A stretch of DNA of 64,000 nucleotides, from positions 62,001 through 126,000 of the forward strand of contig NZ_JAGKSD010000005.1 of assembly GCF_017942225.1 (NCBI RefSeq), written 5' to 3'. The stretch comes from Corynebacterium sp. Marseille-P3884 (GTDB taxonomy: Bacteria; Actinomycetota; Actinomycetes; Mycobacteriales; Mycobacteriaceae). The notes beneath the pieces are model-generated. The model searched no databases, had not been told where the DNA came from, and saw nothing but the letters and a program-made list of their open reading frames with translations. Position 1 is the stretch's first letter, and each line of letters begins with the position of its first letter. Positions 55,107 to 63,274 of this stretch are shown piece by piece. The position numbers were made by a program, and so were the translations under genes.

Positions 55107-55517
55107 ATGCTCAAGGGCTTCAAAGACTTCATCATGCGCGGCAACGTCATCGACCTCGCAGTCGGTGTCGTTATCGGTGCCGCATTCACCGCCATCGTGA
55201 CCGCCTTCTCCGACAACATCATCAACCCGCTGATCAACTCGATCGGCGGCGCCGACTTCTCCTTCGGCTTCAAGATCATTTCCGGCGACGAGTCCACCTT
55301 CATTGACTTTGGCGCTCTCGTCACCGCGATCATCAACTTCCTGCTGATCGCCGCTGTCGTCTACTTCCTCATCGTCGCCCCGATGAACAAGCTGGATGAG
55401 CAGCAGAAGATCCGCAAGGGCATCGACCCGAACGCTGAAGACCCGACCGAGCAGGAGCTGCTCACCGAGATCCGCGACCTGCTCGCGCAGGGAAAGAACC
55501 CGCAGATCAAGGGCTAA
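55107..55517 (+). CDS. mscL: large-conductance mechanosensitive channel
   Basis: A 136-residue MscL with two spans. The N-terminal amphipathic FKDFIMRGNVIDLAVGVVIGAAF is the family hallmark, and the C-terminal acidic bundle (EDPTEQELLTEIRDLLAQGKN) follows. It opens under membrane tension to release solutes on hypo-osmotic shock, the counterpart of BetP uptake. The ribosome binding site AGGAGGGAATCC is strong. It overlaps the convergent small gene by 4 bp. Confidence 0.95.
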   Translation: MLKGFKDFIMRGNVIDLAVGVVIGAAFTAIVTAFSDNIINPLINSIGGADFSFGFKIISGDESTFIDFGALVTAIINFLLIAAVVYFLIVAPMNKLDEQQKIRKGIDPNAEDPTEQELLTEIRDLLAQGKNPQIKG

Positions 55518-55702
55518 TCTCCGTGATGCGGCGGCCGCTCCTCTTCGTAGTTAGCGGCTGCGTCACCCTCCGGCAGCGCATCGTCTAATTCAACGATCCG
55601 CTCGCCATCACCAGCGGACCGTCCGGTTTCCGGGCGGTCCGCTTTTCTGTCGTAATCGACATCCAAGATGCGCCGTGCCCGACGTCTTTTCCGGGAAGCC
55701 AT
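55514..55702 (-). CDS. small basic/acidic hypothetical protein
   Basis: A 62-residue protein with a strongly basic start (MASRKRRRARRILDVDY) and an acidic end. Its start directly follows the mogA stop (adjacent codons), so it is co-transcribed with mogA. I do not recognise a family. Placement in an operon with no intervening gap supports it as real. Confidence 0.6.
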   Translation of the reverse strand: MASRKRRRARRILDVDYDRKADRPETGRSAGDGERIVELDDALPEGDAAANYEEERPPHHGD

Positions 55703-56269
55703 TTACTGCACGCTGTACTTGCGCAGCTCGCTGATGAGGTGGGCGACCAGCGGCGCGATCGTCGACATACCGTCGCGGATCGCCGCACGCGACGGCGCCA
55801 AGTTGACCACGACGGTCGAACCCGACACGCCGCAGATGCCGCGGGACGTGCAGGCATCGACAGCGCCGCACGATTGGCCGGATGCGCGCACCGCCTGTCC
55901 CACGCCGGGGACGAGCTGGTCGATCACTGCGCGAGTCGCCTCCGGGGCCTTATCGCGCGGGCCGACACCAGTGCCGCCGACGGTGACCACCAGGTCAACA
56001 CCCCCGACGACTGCGGTTTCAATGACCTTGCGGATCTCGGACTTCTTCGACTTCACGCTAACCACGCCGTCGACCTTGTAGCCCATCTCCTGGAGCAGCT
56101 CGAGGACCAGCTGGTCCGTACCCTCGGCGATAGCGCCGTTGCGCTTGTGATCGCTAATCAGAACCGCGAGCGCGCATGGCTGGGCCGGCAGCTCGACTTC
56201 CGCCTCCGATGCGAGCAGGAATGCCTCGTCCGGCTCGTTGAGGTCTAGCGCGTCAAGAGTGTTTGACAT
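55703..56269 (-). CDS. mogA: MogA/MoaB-family molybdenum cofactor biosynthesis protein
   Basis: A 188-residue protein with the molybdopterin-binding fold. Segments are AVLISDHKRNGAIAEGTDQL, LVVTVGGTGVGPRDKAPEAT and GICGVSGSTVVVNLAPS, typical of MoaB/MogA. Here, as in mycobacteria, it follows pepD and mprAB on the same strand. A role in adenylating molybdopterin is inferred from the family. Confidence 0.9.
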   Translation of the reverse strand: MSNTLDALDLNEPDEAFLLASEAEVELPAQPCALAVLISDHKRNGAIAEGTDQLVLELLQEMGYKVDGVVSVKSKKSEIRKVIETAVVGGVDLVVTVGGTGVGPRDKAPEATRAVIDQLVPGVGQAVRASGQSCGAVDACTSRGICGVSGSTVVVNLAPSRAAIRDGMSTIAPLVAHLISELRKYSVQ

Positions 56270-56319
56270 GATCGGGCTCCTCGCGGTTCGTCGTTGATTC
56301 TCTTTGCTACTTAGAGAAC

Positions 56320-57498
56320 CTACTCGGAACTTAGAGTCACCTCTACCGTTCTGGATTCCTCGGAGCCTTCGGAGTGGACCTCGAGCTCCACGGTCTCACC
56401 GAAATCGAAGGAGCGGGTAGCTGCGACGAGGGCATCCGACGATTCGATCAAACGGTCATTGATACGGGTAACAATGTCGCCGGCTTTAAGTCCGCCCTTC
56501 TCCGCTGGGCTGCCGGGCTGGACTTTGCTCACGAGTGCACCGCCCGTTTGGGCACGAATGTCTACTTCAACGCCCAACATCGGCTGGCGGGCTTTACCTT
56601 CGTTGATGAGCTGTTCGGCGACGCGACGCGCGAAATTCGAGGGGATGGCGAAGCCGAGGCCGATGGAGCCCGCCTCACCCGACTCACCCTGCGACAGCGA
56701 CGCGATGACGGAGTTCATGCCGATGAGGTGGCCGTTCATGTCCACCAGCGGGCCGCCGGAGTTACCGGGGTTGATCGCGGCATCGGTCTGAATGCCGTCC
56801 ATCAGGGAGGACTGTCCCCCACCTTGGGCCGCACGCACGGGGCGATTGAGGGCTGAGACGATGCCCGTGGTCACCGTCGCCGATAGACCGAGCGGCGAAC
56901 CGATCGCTACGACGGACTGGCCGACGGCAAGGTCGCTGGAATCGCCGAACTGGATCGTGGGCAGGTCCTTGACGCCCTCGATCTGAATCACGGCGACATC
57001 GGTGTTCACATCGGAGGCGATGAATTTAGCGGGGTGCTTCGTGCCGTCGTTAAGCGTCACGCGCACCTGCGCGCCTTCGCCGCCAGCTTCCGCGACAACG
57101 TGGTGGTTCGTGAGCACCATGCCGTCAGCGCTGATGATCGACCCAGAGCCTTCTGCCCCACCCTTGCGCGTGGCCACCTCGATGGACACGACAGCCGGCA
57201 GAACCGACTCGGCGACTTTCTCCACGGAACCGTCCGGTGCCGGAGTGCGCTCCTTTTTCACCGGGGCCTCGAGCGAGTTCTGGTTGTTGCTGGCACCAAT
57301 AGAGGTCTCGCTGCCGGTCAGCATGCTCGCGGCGGCACCGCCGCCCACGCCTCCGATCAGACCTGTGATGAGCGAAATAGCGAGGACTGCTCCCGCCCCC
57401 AACCCCTTTTTCTTCTCCGGCTGGACGGGGAATGGCTCGCTATACTGCGGCGGCACCACGGGCTCGCCGAAACCTTGGTTCATTTCCGGAGTTGTCAT
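56320..57498 (-). CDS. pepD: membrane-anchored HtrA/PepD serine protease with PDZ domain
   Basis: A 392-residue protease. A cytoplasmic N terminus and one span (about 35-60, AVLAISLITGLIGGVGG) are followed by a trypsin-like domain with His in LTNHHVV, Asp in NTDVAVIQ and Ser in GNSGGPLV, and a C-terminal PDZ domain (about 300-392, PMLGVEVDIRAQTGG). It performs envelope quality control, and in M. tuberculosis its orthologue is controlled by MprAB (from memory). It is encoded immediately after mprB. Confidence 0.92.
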   Translation of the reverse strand: MTTPEMNQGFGEPVVPPQYSEPFPVQPEKKKGLGAGAVLAISLITGLIGGVGGGAAASMLTGSETSIGASNNQNSLEAPVKKERTPAPDGSVEKVAESVLPAVVSIEVATRKGGAEGSGSIISADGMVLTNHHVVAEAGGEGAQVRVTLNDGTKHPAKFIASDVNTDVAVIQIEGVKDLPTIQFGDSSDLAVGQSVVAIGSPLGLSATVTTGIVSALNRPVRAAQGGGQSSLMDGIQTDAAINPGNSGGPLVDMNGHLIGMNSVIASLSQGESGEAGSIGLGFAIPSNFARRVAEQLINEGKARQPMLGVEVDIRAQTGGALVSKVQPGSPAEKGGLKAGDIVTRINDRLIESSDALVAATRSFDFGETVELEVHSEGSEESRTVEVTLSSE

Positions 57499-57574
57499 GC
57501 TCGGTGATTGTCCTCTTTAACGCTGTGTCAGTTCTTTATTCTGATCCGTCCTTATCGTAGTAGTTGCTGAGCAA

Positions 57575-58975
57575 TCACTGTGCGGGCCGGCCCGGAAAAA
57601 CGACGCGGATGCGTGCTCCGCCGTCGTCGGAGTCCTCAATCGCGGTGGAAGCGCCGTGCCGCTCGAGAACTTGTCCGGCAATGGACAGGCCCAATCCCGA
57701 ACCCGGCATGGAGCGCGATTCGGGCGCTCGGTAGAAGCGCTCGAAGACTTTCTCGCGGACCTCCGGATCAATGCCTGGTCCGGAATCGTCGATAATCAGC
57801 ACGGCGCTGCGCGTCGCCGCGCGCAAGGAGACGCGCACGACACCGCCGGGCGGGGACCATTTCGCGGCGTTGTCGAGGAGGTTGACGGGCGCGCGCGATA
57901 AGGCGGCGCGGTCGGCGTCGAGGATCCACGGGTCTGCGCGGAATCGGAAATTCACGTCCGGGCGGCGGCGCTGCACGCGGGTCATTGCCTCTGTCAGGAG
58001 GTGGTCCAGTCGCACCGGCTCGAATTCCTTGTGCAGGTCGTCCTCGCGCGCCAAGTCCACAATGTCACCGATGAGCGTGGACAACTCCCCCATTTGGGCG
58101 TTGACATCATCTTCGAGCGCGTCGAGTTCCTCCTGCGGCATCTGCGCCATCTGCCCGGAACGGTGCAGCATGATGAGGAGCTCGATATTCGTGCGCATCG
58201 ACGTCAACGGCGTGCGCAATTCGTGGCCCGCGTCAGCGACGAGCTGAGCTTGGCGCACGCGCGATTCGTTGAGCGATTCCATCATCGAATTGAGCGATTC
58301 AGTCAGCTTGGCGTACTCATCACTACCCACGACCTCAATGGGCTCCAGTCTCCCTTCAGTGGAGACATTGTCCATTGCGCGACGGAGACGGCCGACAGGG
58401 CGAACAGTCACGCGCGCAATGATGCTGCCCGTCAGTGCCGCAAGCAGGGTGCCCAGACCGACGATGCCCGCGAGAATCGCTTTCAGCCGACTTTGCAGGT
58501 GCGAGAAATGAGCACGGTTGTGCGCCACCGCGACCGTCGTGCCGTGATCATTACGCAGCACGGAGACCATCTCGTCTCCGTATTCGAGCTGCGACCAATT
58601 CGCGGGATCACCGTCGCGCGCCATCCGGTCCACAGGCATTGGATCGCCAACGAAGAACTCGTGTTCCTGCCGCGAGACAGACGCACGGTAGCCAGGGTTA
58701 TCGGCCCTGAACTTATCGACGATCGACCGCAGCGCCTCATCATCCGCCGTGCCGTCATCCACCTGCCGCATCAGCGCGATGGTGCGGGAATTCAGTGCAC
58801 TGAGTTCATGCTCCTCCATTGCGCCGAACACGGCGATATACGACATCACTGCGGTCGCGCCAACCGCCGTTGCCACGCCCGCGCCCGCAAATGTGGCGAT
58901 CCTGCCGCGGACGGGAGAGGTGCGCGCCGGACGCAGATCCATATCTCCGTCCGCAGTGATGCGGCGAAGGATCAC
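57575..58975 (-). CDS. mprB: MprB-type sensor histidine kinase
   Basis: A 466-residue kinase with two spans flanking an external sensor loop (about residues 50-165), a HAMP domain (about 185-240), the H-box [10 protein letters not shown] around the phosphoryl His in DAGHELRTP, and the ATPase region with N-, G1- and G2-boxes ([28 protein letters not shown]). The GTG start overlaps the mprA stop as GTGA and has GGGAG upstream. It senses envelope stress and partners MprA. Confidence 0.92.
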   Translation of the reverse strand: MILRRITADGDMDLRPARTSPVRGRIATFAGAGVATAVGATAVMSYIAVFGAMEEHELSALNSRTIALMRQVDDGTADDEALRSIVDKFRADNPGYRASVSRQEHEFFVGDPMPVDRMARDGDPANWSQLEYGDEMVSVLRNDHGTTVAVAHNRAHFSHLQSRLKAILAGIVGLGTLLAALTGSIIARVTVRPVGRLRRAMDNVSTEGRLEPIEVVGSDEYAKLTESLNSMMESLNESRVRQAQLVADAGHELRTPLTSMRTNIELLIMLHRSGQMAQMPQEELDALEDDVNAQMGELSTLIGDIVDLAREDDLHKEFEPVRLDHLLTEAMTRVQRRRPDVNFRFRADPWILDADRAALSRAPVNLLDNAAKWSPPGGVVRVSLRAATRSAVLIIDDSGPGIDPEVREKVFERFYRAPESRSMPGSGLGLSIAGQVLERHGASTAIEDSDDGGARIRVVFPGRPAQ

Positions 58976-59673
58976 GGAGCGGTCTCCCGCAGGACATAAC
59001 CCACGCCACGGACAGTGTGGATCAGACGCGCCTCGCCGCCAGCCTCAGTTTTCCGGCGCAGGTACCCGATATACACCTCCAAGGCATTACCGGAGGACGG
59101 GAACTCGTACCCCCAGACCTCCTCGAGAATCGTCTGGCGGGACAGCACGCGACGCGGGTTGCGCATCAGAACTTCCAACAGGGAGAATTCAGTCCGCGTC
59201 AGGGAGATGTGCCGGTCACCGCGGTAGACATCGCGGGAAATCGCATCGAGGTGTAGGTCTTCGAAAGTCAGCTCAGCACTAGGGCCTCGCTTCTCGACGT
59301 CCGCCGCGTCCGCCTGCGCACGGCGAAACAGGGAGCGCACGCGGGCCAGCAACTCTTCGAGAGCGAACGGCTTGGGCAGGTAGTCGTCCGCGCCAGCATC
59401 GAGGCCGGCGACGCGCTCGGCGACACCGTCGCGGGCGGTGAGCATGAGAATCGGTCGGTCGTACCCAGTGGAGCGCAGTTCGCGGCACACCCCGAGTCCG
59501 TCGAGACGCGGCATCATCACATCCAGAATGGTGAGATCCGGTTGCTCGGCCCTGATCATGTCCAAGGCTTGCACGCCATCTTCTGCCAGGATGACGTCGT
59601 ACCCATTGAATTTCAGGGAACGGCGCAGGGATTCGCGGACTGCCTGCTCATCGTCGACCACCAGAACTTTCAT
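58972..59673 (-). CDS. mprA: MprA-type response regulator
   Basis: A 233-residue OmpR-family regulator. The receiver has the acidic pair DDE near residue 8, the phosphoacceptor Asp in [13 protein letters not shown] and the Lys in DDYLPKPF. The winged-helix DNA-binding domain ends [18 protein letters not shown] 59673 is chosen over an upstream in-frame start at 59724, as a -10-like CATAAT lies 7 nt before it. Confidence 0.93.
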   Translation of the reverse strand: MKVLVVDDEQAVRESLRRSLKFNGYDVILAEDGVQALDMIRAEQPDLTILDVMMPRLDGLGVCRELRSTGYDRPILMLTARDGVAERVAGLDAGADDYLPKPFALEELLARVRSLFRRAQADAADVEKRGPSAELTFEDLHLDAISRDVYRGDRHISLTRTEFSLLEVLMRNPRRVLSRQTILEEVWGYEFPSSGNALEVYIGYLRRKTEAGGEARLIHTVRGVGYVLRETAP

Positions 59674-59680
59674 GCGATCT

Positions 59681-59686
59681 ATTATG
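59681..59686 (-). promoter_or_regulatory. candidate -10 element for a leaderless mprA mRNA
   Basis: On the minus strand CATAAT is followed by AGATCGC and the mprA ATG. The 7-nt spacing puts the transcript start at or beside the start codon; no ribosome binding site is present. Confidence 0.55.
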
Positions 59687-59706
59687 GGCAATTTCGCCTG
59701 CATATG

Positions 59707-59742
59707 CGAAAAGCCGGCCACCAAAATAACGGTGACCGGCTT
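59707..59742 (-). terminator. terminator of rpmF
   Basis: On the minus strand AAGCCGGTCACC and GGTGGCCGGCTT (12-bp arms, one mismatch) flank an 8-nt loop and are followed by TTTTCG. The hairpin lies 27 bp past the rpmF stop. Confidence 0.8.
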
Positions 59743-59768
59743 CTAGCTATCGAGTTTTGGCACCGAGC

Positions 59769-59942
59769 TTAGAACTGCTCGACGTCGATCAGGCCCTGCT
59801 CAGCAGCCTTGACCAGGCGGCGCGGGATACGCACGGTCTGACCGTCGATCTTGACTTCCTGCAGTGCGGCGTTGTCAGCCTTCCACTGGGAACGACGGTG
59901 GTGCGTGTTCGAACGGGACTTACGGAACTTCGGGGTTGCCAT
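59769..59942 (-). CDS. rpmF: 50S ribosomal protein L32
   Basis: A 57-residue protein starting [20 protein letters not shown]. It contains no cysteine, so it lacks the zinc ribbon present in many bacterial L32 proteins, as usual for actinobacteria. It is the second gene of the rpmE-rpmF pair, 24 bp after rpmE. Its length and sequence match mycobacterial L32. Confidence 0.95.
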   Translation of the reverse strand: MATPKFRKSRSNTHHRRSQWKADNAALQEVKIDGQTVRIPRRLVKAAEQGLIDVEQF

Positions 59943-59966
59943 GGTGTCTTTCCTCCTTTACCGCGA

Positions 59967-60239
59967 TTAGTTGGCGGACTTCTTCTTGCGGCGGGCCATG
60001 CCACCGAAGCGGCGGTTGAACTTCTCGACGCGGCCAGCGGTGTCCATGACACGCTGTGCGCCAGTCCAGAACGGGTGCGACTCGCTAGTCACGTCGACGA
60101 CGATGAGCGGGTACTCGTTGCCGTCCTCCCACTGGACAGTACGGTCAGAGGTCGCGGTGGAACGGGTCAGGAACTGGCGGCCAGTACCTGCGTCCTGGAA
60201 GATCACCGGGTGGTAATCAGGGTGGATATCTTTTTTCAT
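59967..60239 (-). CDS. rpmE2: 50S ribosomal protein L31 type B
   Basis: A 90-residue protein with [20 protein letters not shown], the type B form lacking the zinc CxxC pair and carrying the ESHPFWTG stretch with a basic C-terminal end. In other bacteria type B L31 replaces the zinc-binding form when zinc is short. It heads a two-gene unit with rpmF, divergent from rpmB across a 542-bp region. Confidence 0.93.
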   Translation of the reverse strand: MKKDIHPDYHPVIFQDAGTGRQFLTRSTATSDRTVQWEDGNEYPLIVVDVTSESHPFWTGAQRVMDTAGRVEKFNRRFGGMARRKKKSAN

Positions 60240-60430
60240 CTCTTCGTTTCCCTCAGGATTGATACTTCAGGTCGGTTCCGGGATGCTTATCCGGATCGTG
60301 CCTGAGTTGGGTTCGAAAATGGTCTTTATTCGAACAGTGCGTAAGTATCGCGCACGCACCTGATCGAACAACTCGAAACATCTTACAGGGGTTAAATGCA
60401 TTCTCGAAATCAATCGGCCCTGCCAGCCCT

Positions 60431-60543
60431 GGTTTGCCTTTTGTGGTTTGCCTTTTGCAAGACTCGCGGGACAAAATGCCAGGTCGCATTTCCACCTTTT
60501 ACCTAAAGGCAAACCACAGAAGGCAAACCACAGAAGGCAAACG
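60431..60543. repeat. inverted array of 14-bp repeats
   Basis: Two tandem GGTTTGCCTTTTGT-type units (60431-60458) face two and a half tandem AAGGCAAACCACAG units (60506-60543). The core GGTTTGCCTT is thus present five times in a forward-forward, reverse-reverse-reverse layout. The two sides are near-complementary, so the 113-bp element could fold as a stem of about 25 bp. Possible roles are a regulatory RNA structure, a multi-site operator, or a small mobile element remnant. Confidence 0.8.
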
Positions 60544-60563
60544 AAATCCTTGCGGGCGCAGGC

Positions 60564-60574
60564 CGTCGATAAGC
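60564..60574 (-). repeat. intergenic copy of the dispersed word GCTTATCGACG
   Basis: This is one of 19 exact copies in the window and the only one outside a gene. Plus-strand copies begin at 2511, 9211, 9918, 34929, 35696, 39114, 48799, 53839 and 62019. Minus-strand copies occupy 12279-12289, 25224-25234, 31592-31602, 36019-36029, 38781-38791, 42110-42120, 44492-44502, 45911-45921, 50496-50506 and this one. The eleventh base is G in all 19, and the thirteenth is C in 16. Confidence 0.85.
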
Positions 60575-60781
60575 GAACAAGCGATTATGAAATGAGTTCC
60601 CGCGCGTGTAGTGTTTACTCTCGCTGTTGTCGAAGTACACGTTTACGCTTAGTCAACCGGTGACTTGCGACGCCCTCGTTCATCACGGCCATCCTCACAT
60701 TTCCGGCCGATAACCATTTGCGAGCGCGGCGTCCACCTCATAGTCTCCGTGGCTCAAGCGGCTAGGAGAAAGAAGTAACCA

Positions 60782-61018
60782 ATGTCGGCACATTGCCAGG
60801 TCACGGGAAAGAAGCCGTCTTTCGGCAAAACCGTGTCTCACTCGCACCGCCGCCATTCGCGCCGTTGGAACCCCAACGTGCAGAAGCGGCGTTTCTACCT
60901 GCCCTCCGAGGGCCGTACCATCACGCTCAATGTTTCCACCAAGGGTCTGAAGATCATTGATCGCGACGGCATCGAGTCCGTCGTTGCTCAGATCCGCGCC
61001 CGAGGGGAGAAGATCTAG
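60782..61018 (+). CDS. rpmB: 50S ribosomal protein L28
   Basis: A 78-residue protein with [24 protein letters not shown], the actinobacterial L28 start. Only one cysteine is present, so it resembles the zinc-free paralogue (RpmB2 in mycobacteria). It opens the four-gene ribosomal operon, 3 bp before rpmG, with a TAGGAGAAAG ribosome binding site. Confidence 0.95.
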   Translation: MSAHCQVTGKKPSFGKTVSHSHRRHSRRWNPNVQKRRFYLPSEGRTITLNVSTKGLKIIDRDGIESVVAQIRARGEKI

Positions 61019-61021
61019 CTC

Positions 61022-61186
61022 ATGGCACGTAACGATATCCGCCCGATCATCAAGCTCAAGAGCACCGCGGGCACCGGCTACACCTACGTCACCCGTAAGA
61101 ACAAGCGCAACAACCCGGACCGCATCACGCTGAAGAAGTACGATCCGGTTGCGCGCAAGCACGTTGAATTCCGCGAGGAGCGATAA
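61022..61186 (+). CDS. rpmG: 50S ribosomal protein L33, cysteine-free form
   Basis: A 54-residue protein, [20 protein letters not shown] and onwards, without the zinc Cys residues of the C+ form. It lies 3 bp after rpmB and 2 bp before rpsN. Confidence 0.95.
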   Translation: MARNDIRPIIKLKSTAGTGYTYVTRKNKRNNPDRITLKKYDPVARKHVEFREER

Positions 61187-61188
61187 GA

Positions 61189-61494
61189 ATGGCGAAGAAG
61201 TCCAAGATCGCTAAGAACGAGAAGCGCAAGGAGATCGTCGAGCGTTACGCTGAGCGCCGTCAGGAGCTCAAGGCGATCATCCGTAACCCGGAGACGTCCG
61301 ACGAGGACCGTCTCGAAGCTCAGTTTGAGCTCAACCGTCAGCCGCGCGATGCCTCCCCGGCTCGCGTCCGTAACCGCGACTCGCACGACGGCCGCCCCCG
61401 CGGCTACCTCCGCAAGTTCGGCCTGTCCCGCGTCCGTATGCGCGAGATGGCCCACCGCGGTGAGCTGCCGGGCGTCCGCAAGTCCTCGTGGTAA
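61189..61494 (+). CDS. rpsN: 30S ribosomal protein S14, long zinc-free form
   Basis: A 101-residue S14 starting [20 protein letters not shown] and ending with the conserved [11 protein letters not shown]. The long form lacks the CxxC pairs of the short zinc S14. It is in the rpmB-rpmG-rpsN-rpsR operon, 2 bp after rpmG. Confidence 0.95.
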   Translation: MAKKSKIAKNEKRKEIVERYAERRQELKAIIRNPETSDEDRLEAQFELNRQPRDASPARVRNRDSHDGRPRGYLRKFGLSRVRMREMAHRGELPGVRKSSW

Positions 61495-61512
61495 GCAAGG
61501 GAGTGCATGTAA

Positions 61513-61761
61513 ATGAAGCGCAATAACAACCGCAAGGTGCGGATGGAGCAGTCCCGCCGCCCGAAGAAGAACCCGCTCAAGGCCAAGGGCATCGAAGCTG
61601 TGGACTACAAGGACATTGAGACCTTGCGTCTGTTCATCTCCGATCGCCACAAGATCCGTTCGCGTCGCGTCACTGGCCTGACGCCGCAGCAGCAGCGCCA
61701 GGTCGCTACCGCTGTGAAGAACGCACGCGAGATGGCTCTCCTGCCGTTCACGACCCGCTAA
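61513..61761 (+). CDS. rpsR: 30S ribosomal protein S18
   Basis: An 82-residue protein with the S18 core [22 protein letters not shown] and [29 protein letters not shown]. No cysteine is present. It closes the operon, followed by a strong terminator at 61801. Confidence 0.95.
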   Translation: MKRNNNRKVRMEQSRRPKKNPLKAKGIEAVDYKDIETLRLFISDRHKIRSRRVTGLTPQQQRQVATAVKNAREMALLPFTTR

Positions 61762-61800
61762 TTAGCCAAGGTTGACGATGACAGCGTAGAGTTTCGACTT

Positions 61801-61840
61801 CTCCCCCGCATCCAGTTTTGGAGGCGGGGGAGATTTTTTT
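61801..61840 (+). terminator. rho-independent terminator after rpsR
   Basis: CTCCCCCGC (61801-61809) pairs with GCGGGGGAG (61824-61832) and is followed by a run of seven T from 61834. It ends the ribosomal operon and lies just past the 3' end of the convergent beta-lactamase-like gene. Confidence 0.9.
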
Positions 61841-62723
61841 ATGTGCAGGCGGCTTCGGGAGCGGCGTTGAGAGCTGGGCCGAGCTCGGTCACGAGCTGGG
61901 TGAGCATCACTTGCGCGGATTCGTAGGTGCCGTCCGCCGCGCTCGCAGCGATAGCGACGGGAATCGTGCGGCCTGCAGCGTCCGGCACGAGTCCCAGTTG
62001 ACGGACCTCGTACGCACCGCTTATCGACGGCCCCCATCCCCCTTTGAACCGCGCCCCCGGGATCGTTCCGAGGCCGTAGTTCTGGGCGACATTCCCCATC
62101 ATCTCGAGGACCGGGCCAGAGCCTGCGACACAGCCCAGGTTCGACGCGAACCGCGCTTGGTCGGCAACGCTCCACTGCGTCTGGCCGAAGGCGGAAAAGC
62201 CTGGGCGGGTGATATTTCTTTCGACCGTGACGGGGGTTCCGCCTTCGGCGAGGACAGCTTCCACCGCTTCCGGAGTGGTGGCATTCCACAGCATGTCCGC
62301 TGCCCCGTTATCGGAGACCTCGATGGCGTTGGTGGCCTCCACCGTCATCTCGGGGTGCTCTTTGAGAGCAGCGATCGCCACCGGGACCTTCATCGTGGAC
62401 CAGGACGCGAAACCGGATGCGTCGCCGGCGGCCGACTCGCCCATCGACACCGCCGCTGTTCCTCCGTGCGCTGCGACGACCTGCTCGACTGCGGAGGTGA
62501 GCTCAGCGTTGACATCAGCGCCGGAAGGTTCGCGCTTTTCAGGAGTTTTCGGCTGCGCCGCTTCTGACGGTTCCGACAGTTCTGGCGATTCTGACGTGGG
62601 CTTGGCGGTCTCAGTCACGGTGGTGACATCGACGGGTGCCGGCTCTTCCAGGGGGTCGCCGACGGTGCAAGCGGTGAGGCACAGCGCCGCCCCCAGCACG
62701 CCTCCGGTCAGTGCTTTCCTCAC
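61839..62723 (-). CDS. beta-lactamase/transpeptidase-fold lipoprotein
   Basis: A 294-residue lipoprotein (lipobox LTAC, Cys19) with a Pro/Glu/Thr-rich linker to about residue 80, then a serine-hydrolase fold. The SxxK motif is STMK (about residue 109), the SDN motif is SDNG, and KGGW stands for the KTG box. Similar proteins are class A beta-lactamase-like, but the KTG change makes antibiotic hydrolysis doubtful. It overlaps the next membrane-anchored gene by 4 bp. Confidence 0.8.
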   Translation of the reverse strand: MRKALTGGVLGAALCLTACTVGDPLEEPAPVDVTTVTETAKPTSESPELSEPSEAAQPKTPEKREPSGADVNAELTSAVEQVVAAHGGTAAVSMGESAAGDASGFASWSTMKVPVAIAALKEHPEMTVEATNAIEVSDNGAADMLWNATTPEAVEAVLAEGGTPVTVERNITRPGFSAFGQTQWSVADQARFASNLGCVAGSGPVLEMMGNVAQNYGLGTIPGARFKGGWGPSISGAYEVRQLGLVPDAAGRTIPVAIAASAADGTYESAQVMLTQLVTELGPALNAAPEAACT

Positions 62724-63217
62724 GAGATATATACCGCCGCATTACGGCCACCGGTGCACACGACCTGGTCTCCGCGGTCACGGCAGGTCATCGTGTAGTT
62801 CTTACCGGTACGGGGGCTGTAGACATCCACGAGCGTCACATTCGGGCCCCCTTCCTCACGGCATGCCGCCTTGAAGTCATTGAAGACGTTCTTGGCAAAG
62901 CCCGGGGTGGTCACCTGCGAGTCTGTGACATCCCATGACGAATAGTCGCACTTCGGCTTTTCTTCCTTGGTCGGCGGCGGCGCGTCAACAGTCTGCGTGA
63001 CCGTGGATTTTGATGCCGGCGCCGACTCAGGCGCGGAGATCTTGGACAATGCTGCGGTCTCTTCGGTCTCCTGCTTCGAACCGGAGAAAAAGTAGAACGC
63101 GAGGAAGCCGACGAGGGCAAGAGCCAGCATCACCGCGATCGTGCTGACGACGATCAAAGCAGTGTTCGAATTCTTCGGGGCTGGCTGCTCAGGTGTGTCC
63201 CACGTCGGTGTGCTCAC
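62720..63217 (-). CDS. membrane-anchored hypothetical protein
   Basis: A 165-residue protein: a short cytoplasmic N terminus with Pro residues, one span (about 20-45, TALIVVSTIAVMLALALVGFLAFYFF), a Ser/Thr/Pro linker, and a C-terminal extracellular domain with four Cys (CDYSSW, CREEGG, CRDRG and CTGG) that could form two disulphides. GTG 63217 has AAAGGATAATC upstream. It is upstream of and overlaps the beta-lactamase-like lipoprotein by 4 bp, so both are envelope proteins of one operon. Confidence 0.75.
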   Translation of the reverse strand: MSTPTWDTPEQPAPKNSNTALIVVSTIAVMLALALVGFLAFYFFSGSKQETEETAALSKISAPESAPASKSTVTQTVDAPPPTKEEKPKCDYSSWDVTDSQVTTPGFAKNVFNDFKAACREEGGPNVTLVDVYSPRTGKNYTMTCRDRGDQVVCTGGRNAAVYIS

Positions 63218-63274
63218 GTTGATTATCCTTTGCTCCGCGAGAAAAAGGTCCTTCAAAGACCTCTAGTTTAGTCC

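Larger units (their letters stand above)
60240..60781. promoter_or_regulatory. 542-bp intergenic region between the two ribosomal operons
   Basis: No gene is recognised. Contents: an inverted repeat GTTCGAA (60311-60317) with TTCGAAC (60329-60335), the 14-bp repeat array at 60431-60543, one copy of the GCTTATCGACG word, and near the right end a strong ribosome binding site (TAGGAGAAAGAAG) for rpmB. No DtxR-like box or Zur-like palindrome (TGAAAATCATTTTCA type) could be seen. It probably holds promoters for both ribosomal operons and their regulatory sites. Confidence 0.6.

Noticed and set aside
60431-60543. CRISPR array
   Set aside because: The repeats are 14 bp, directly adjacent and in both orientations, without spacers or cas genes.
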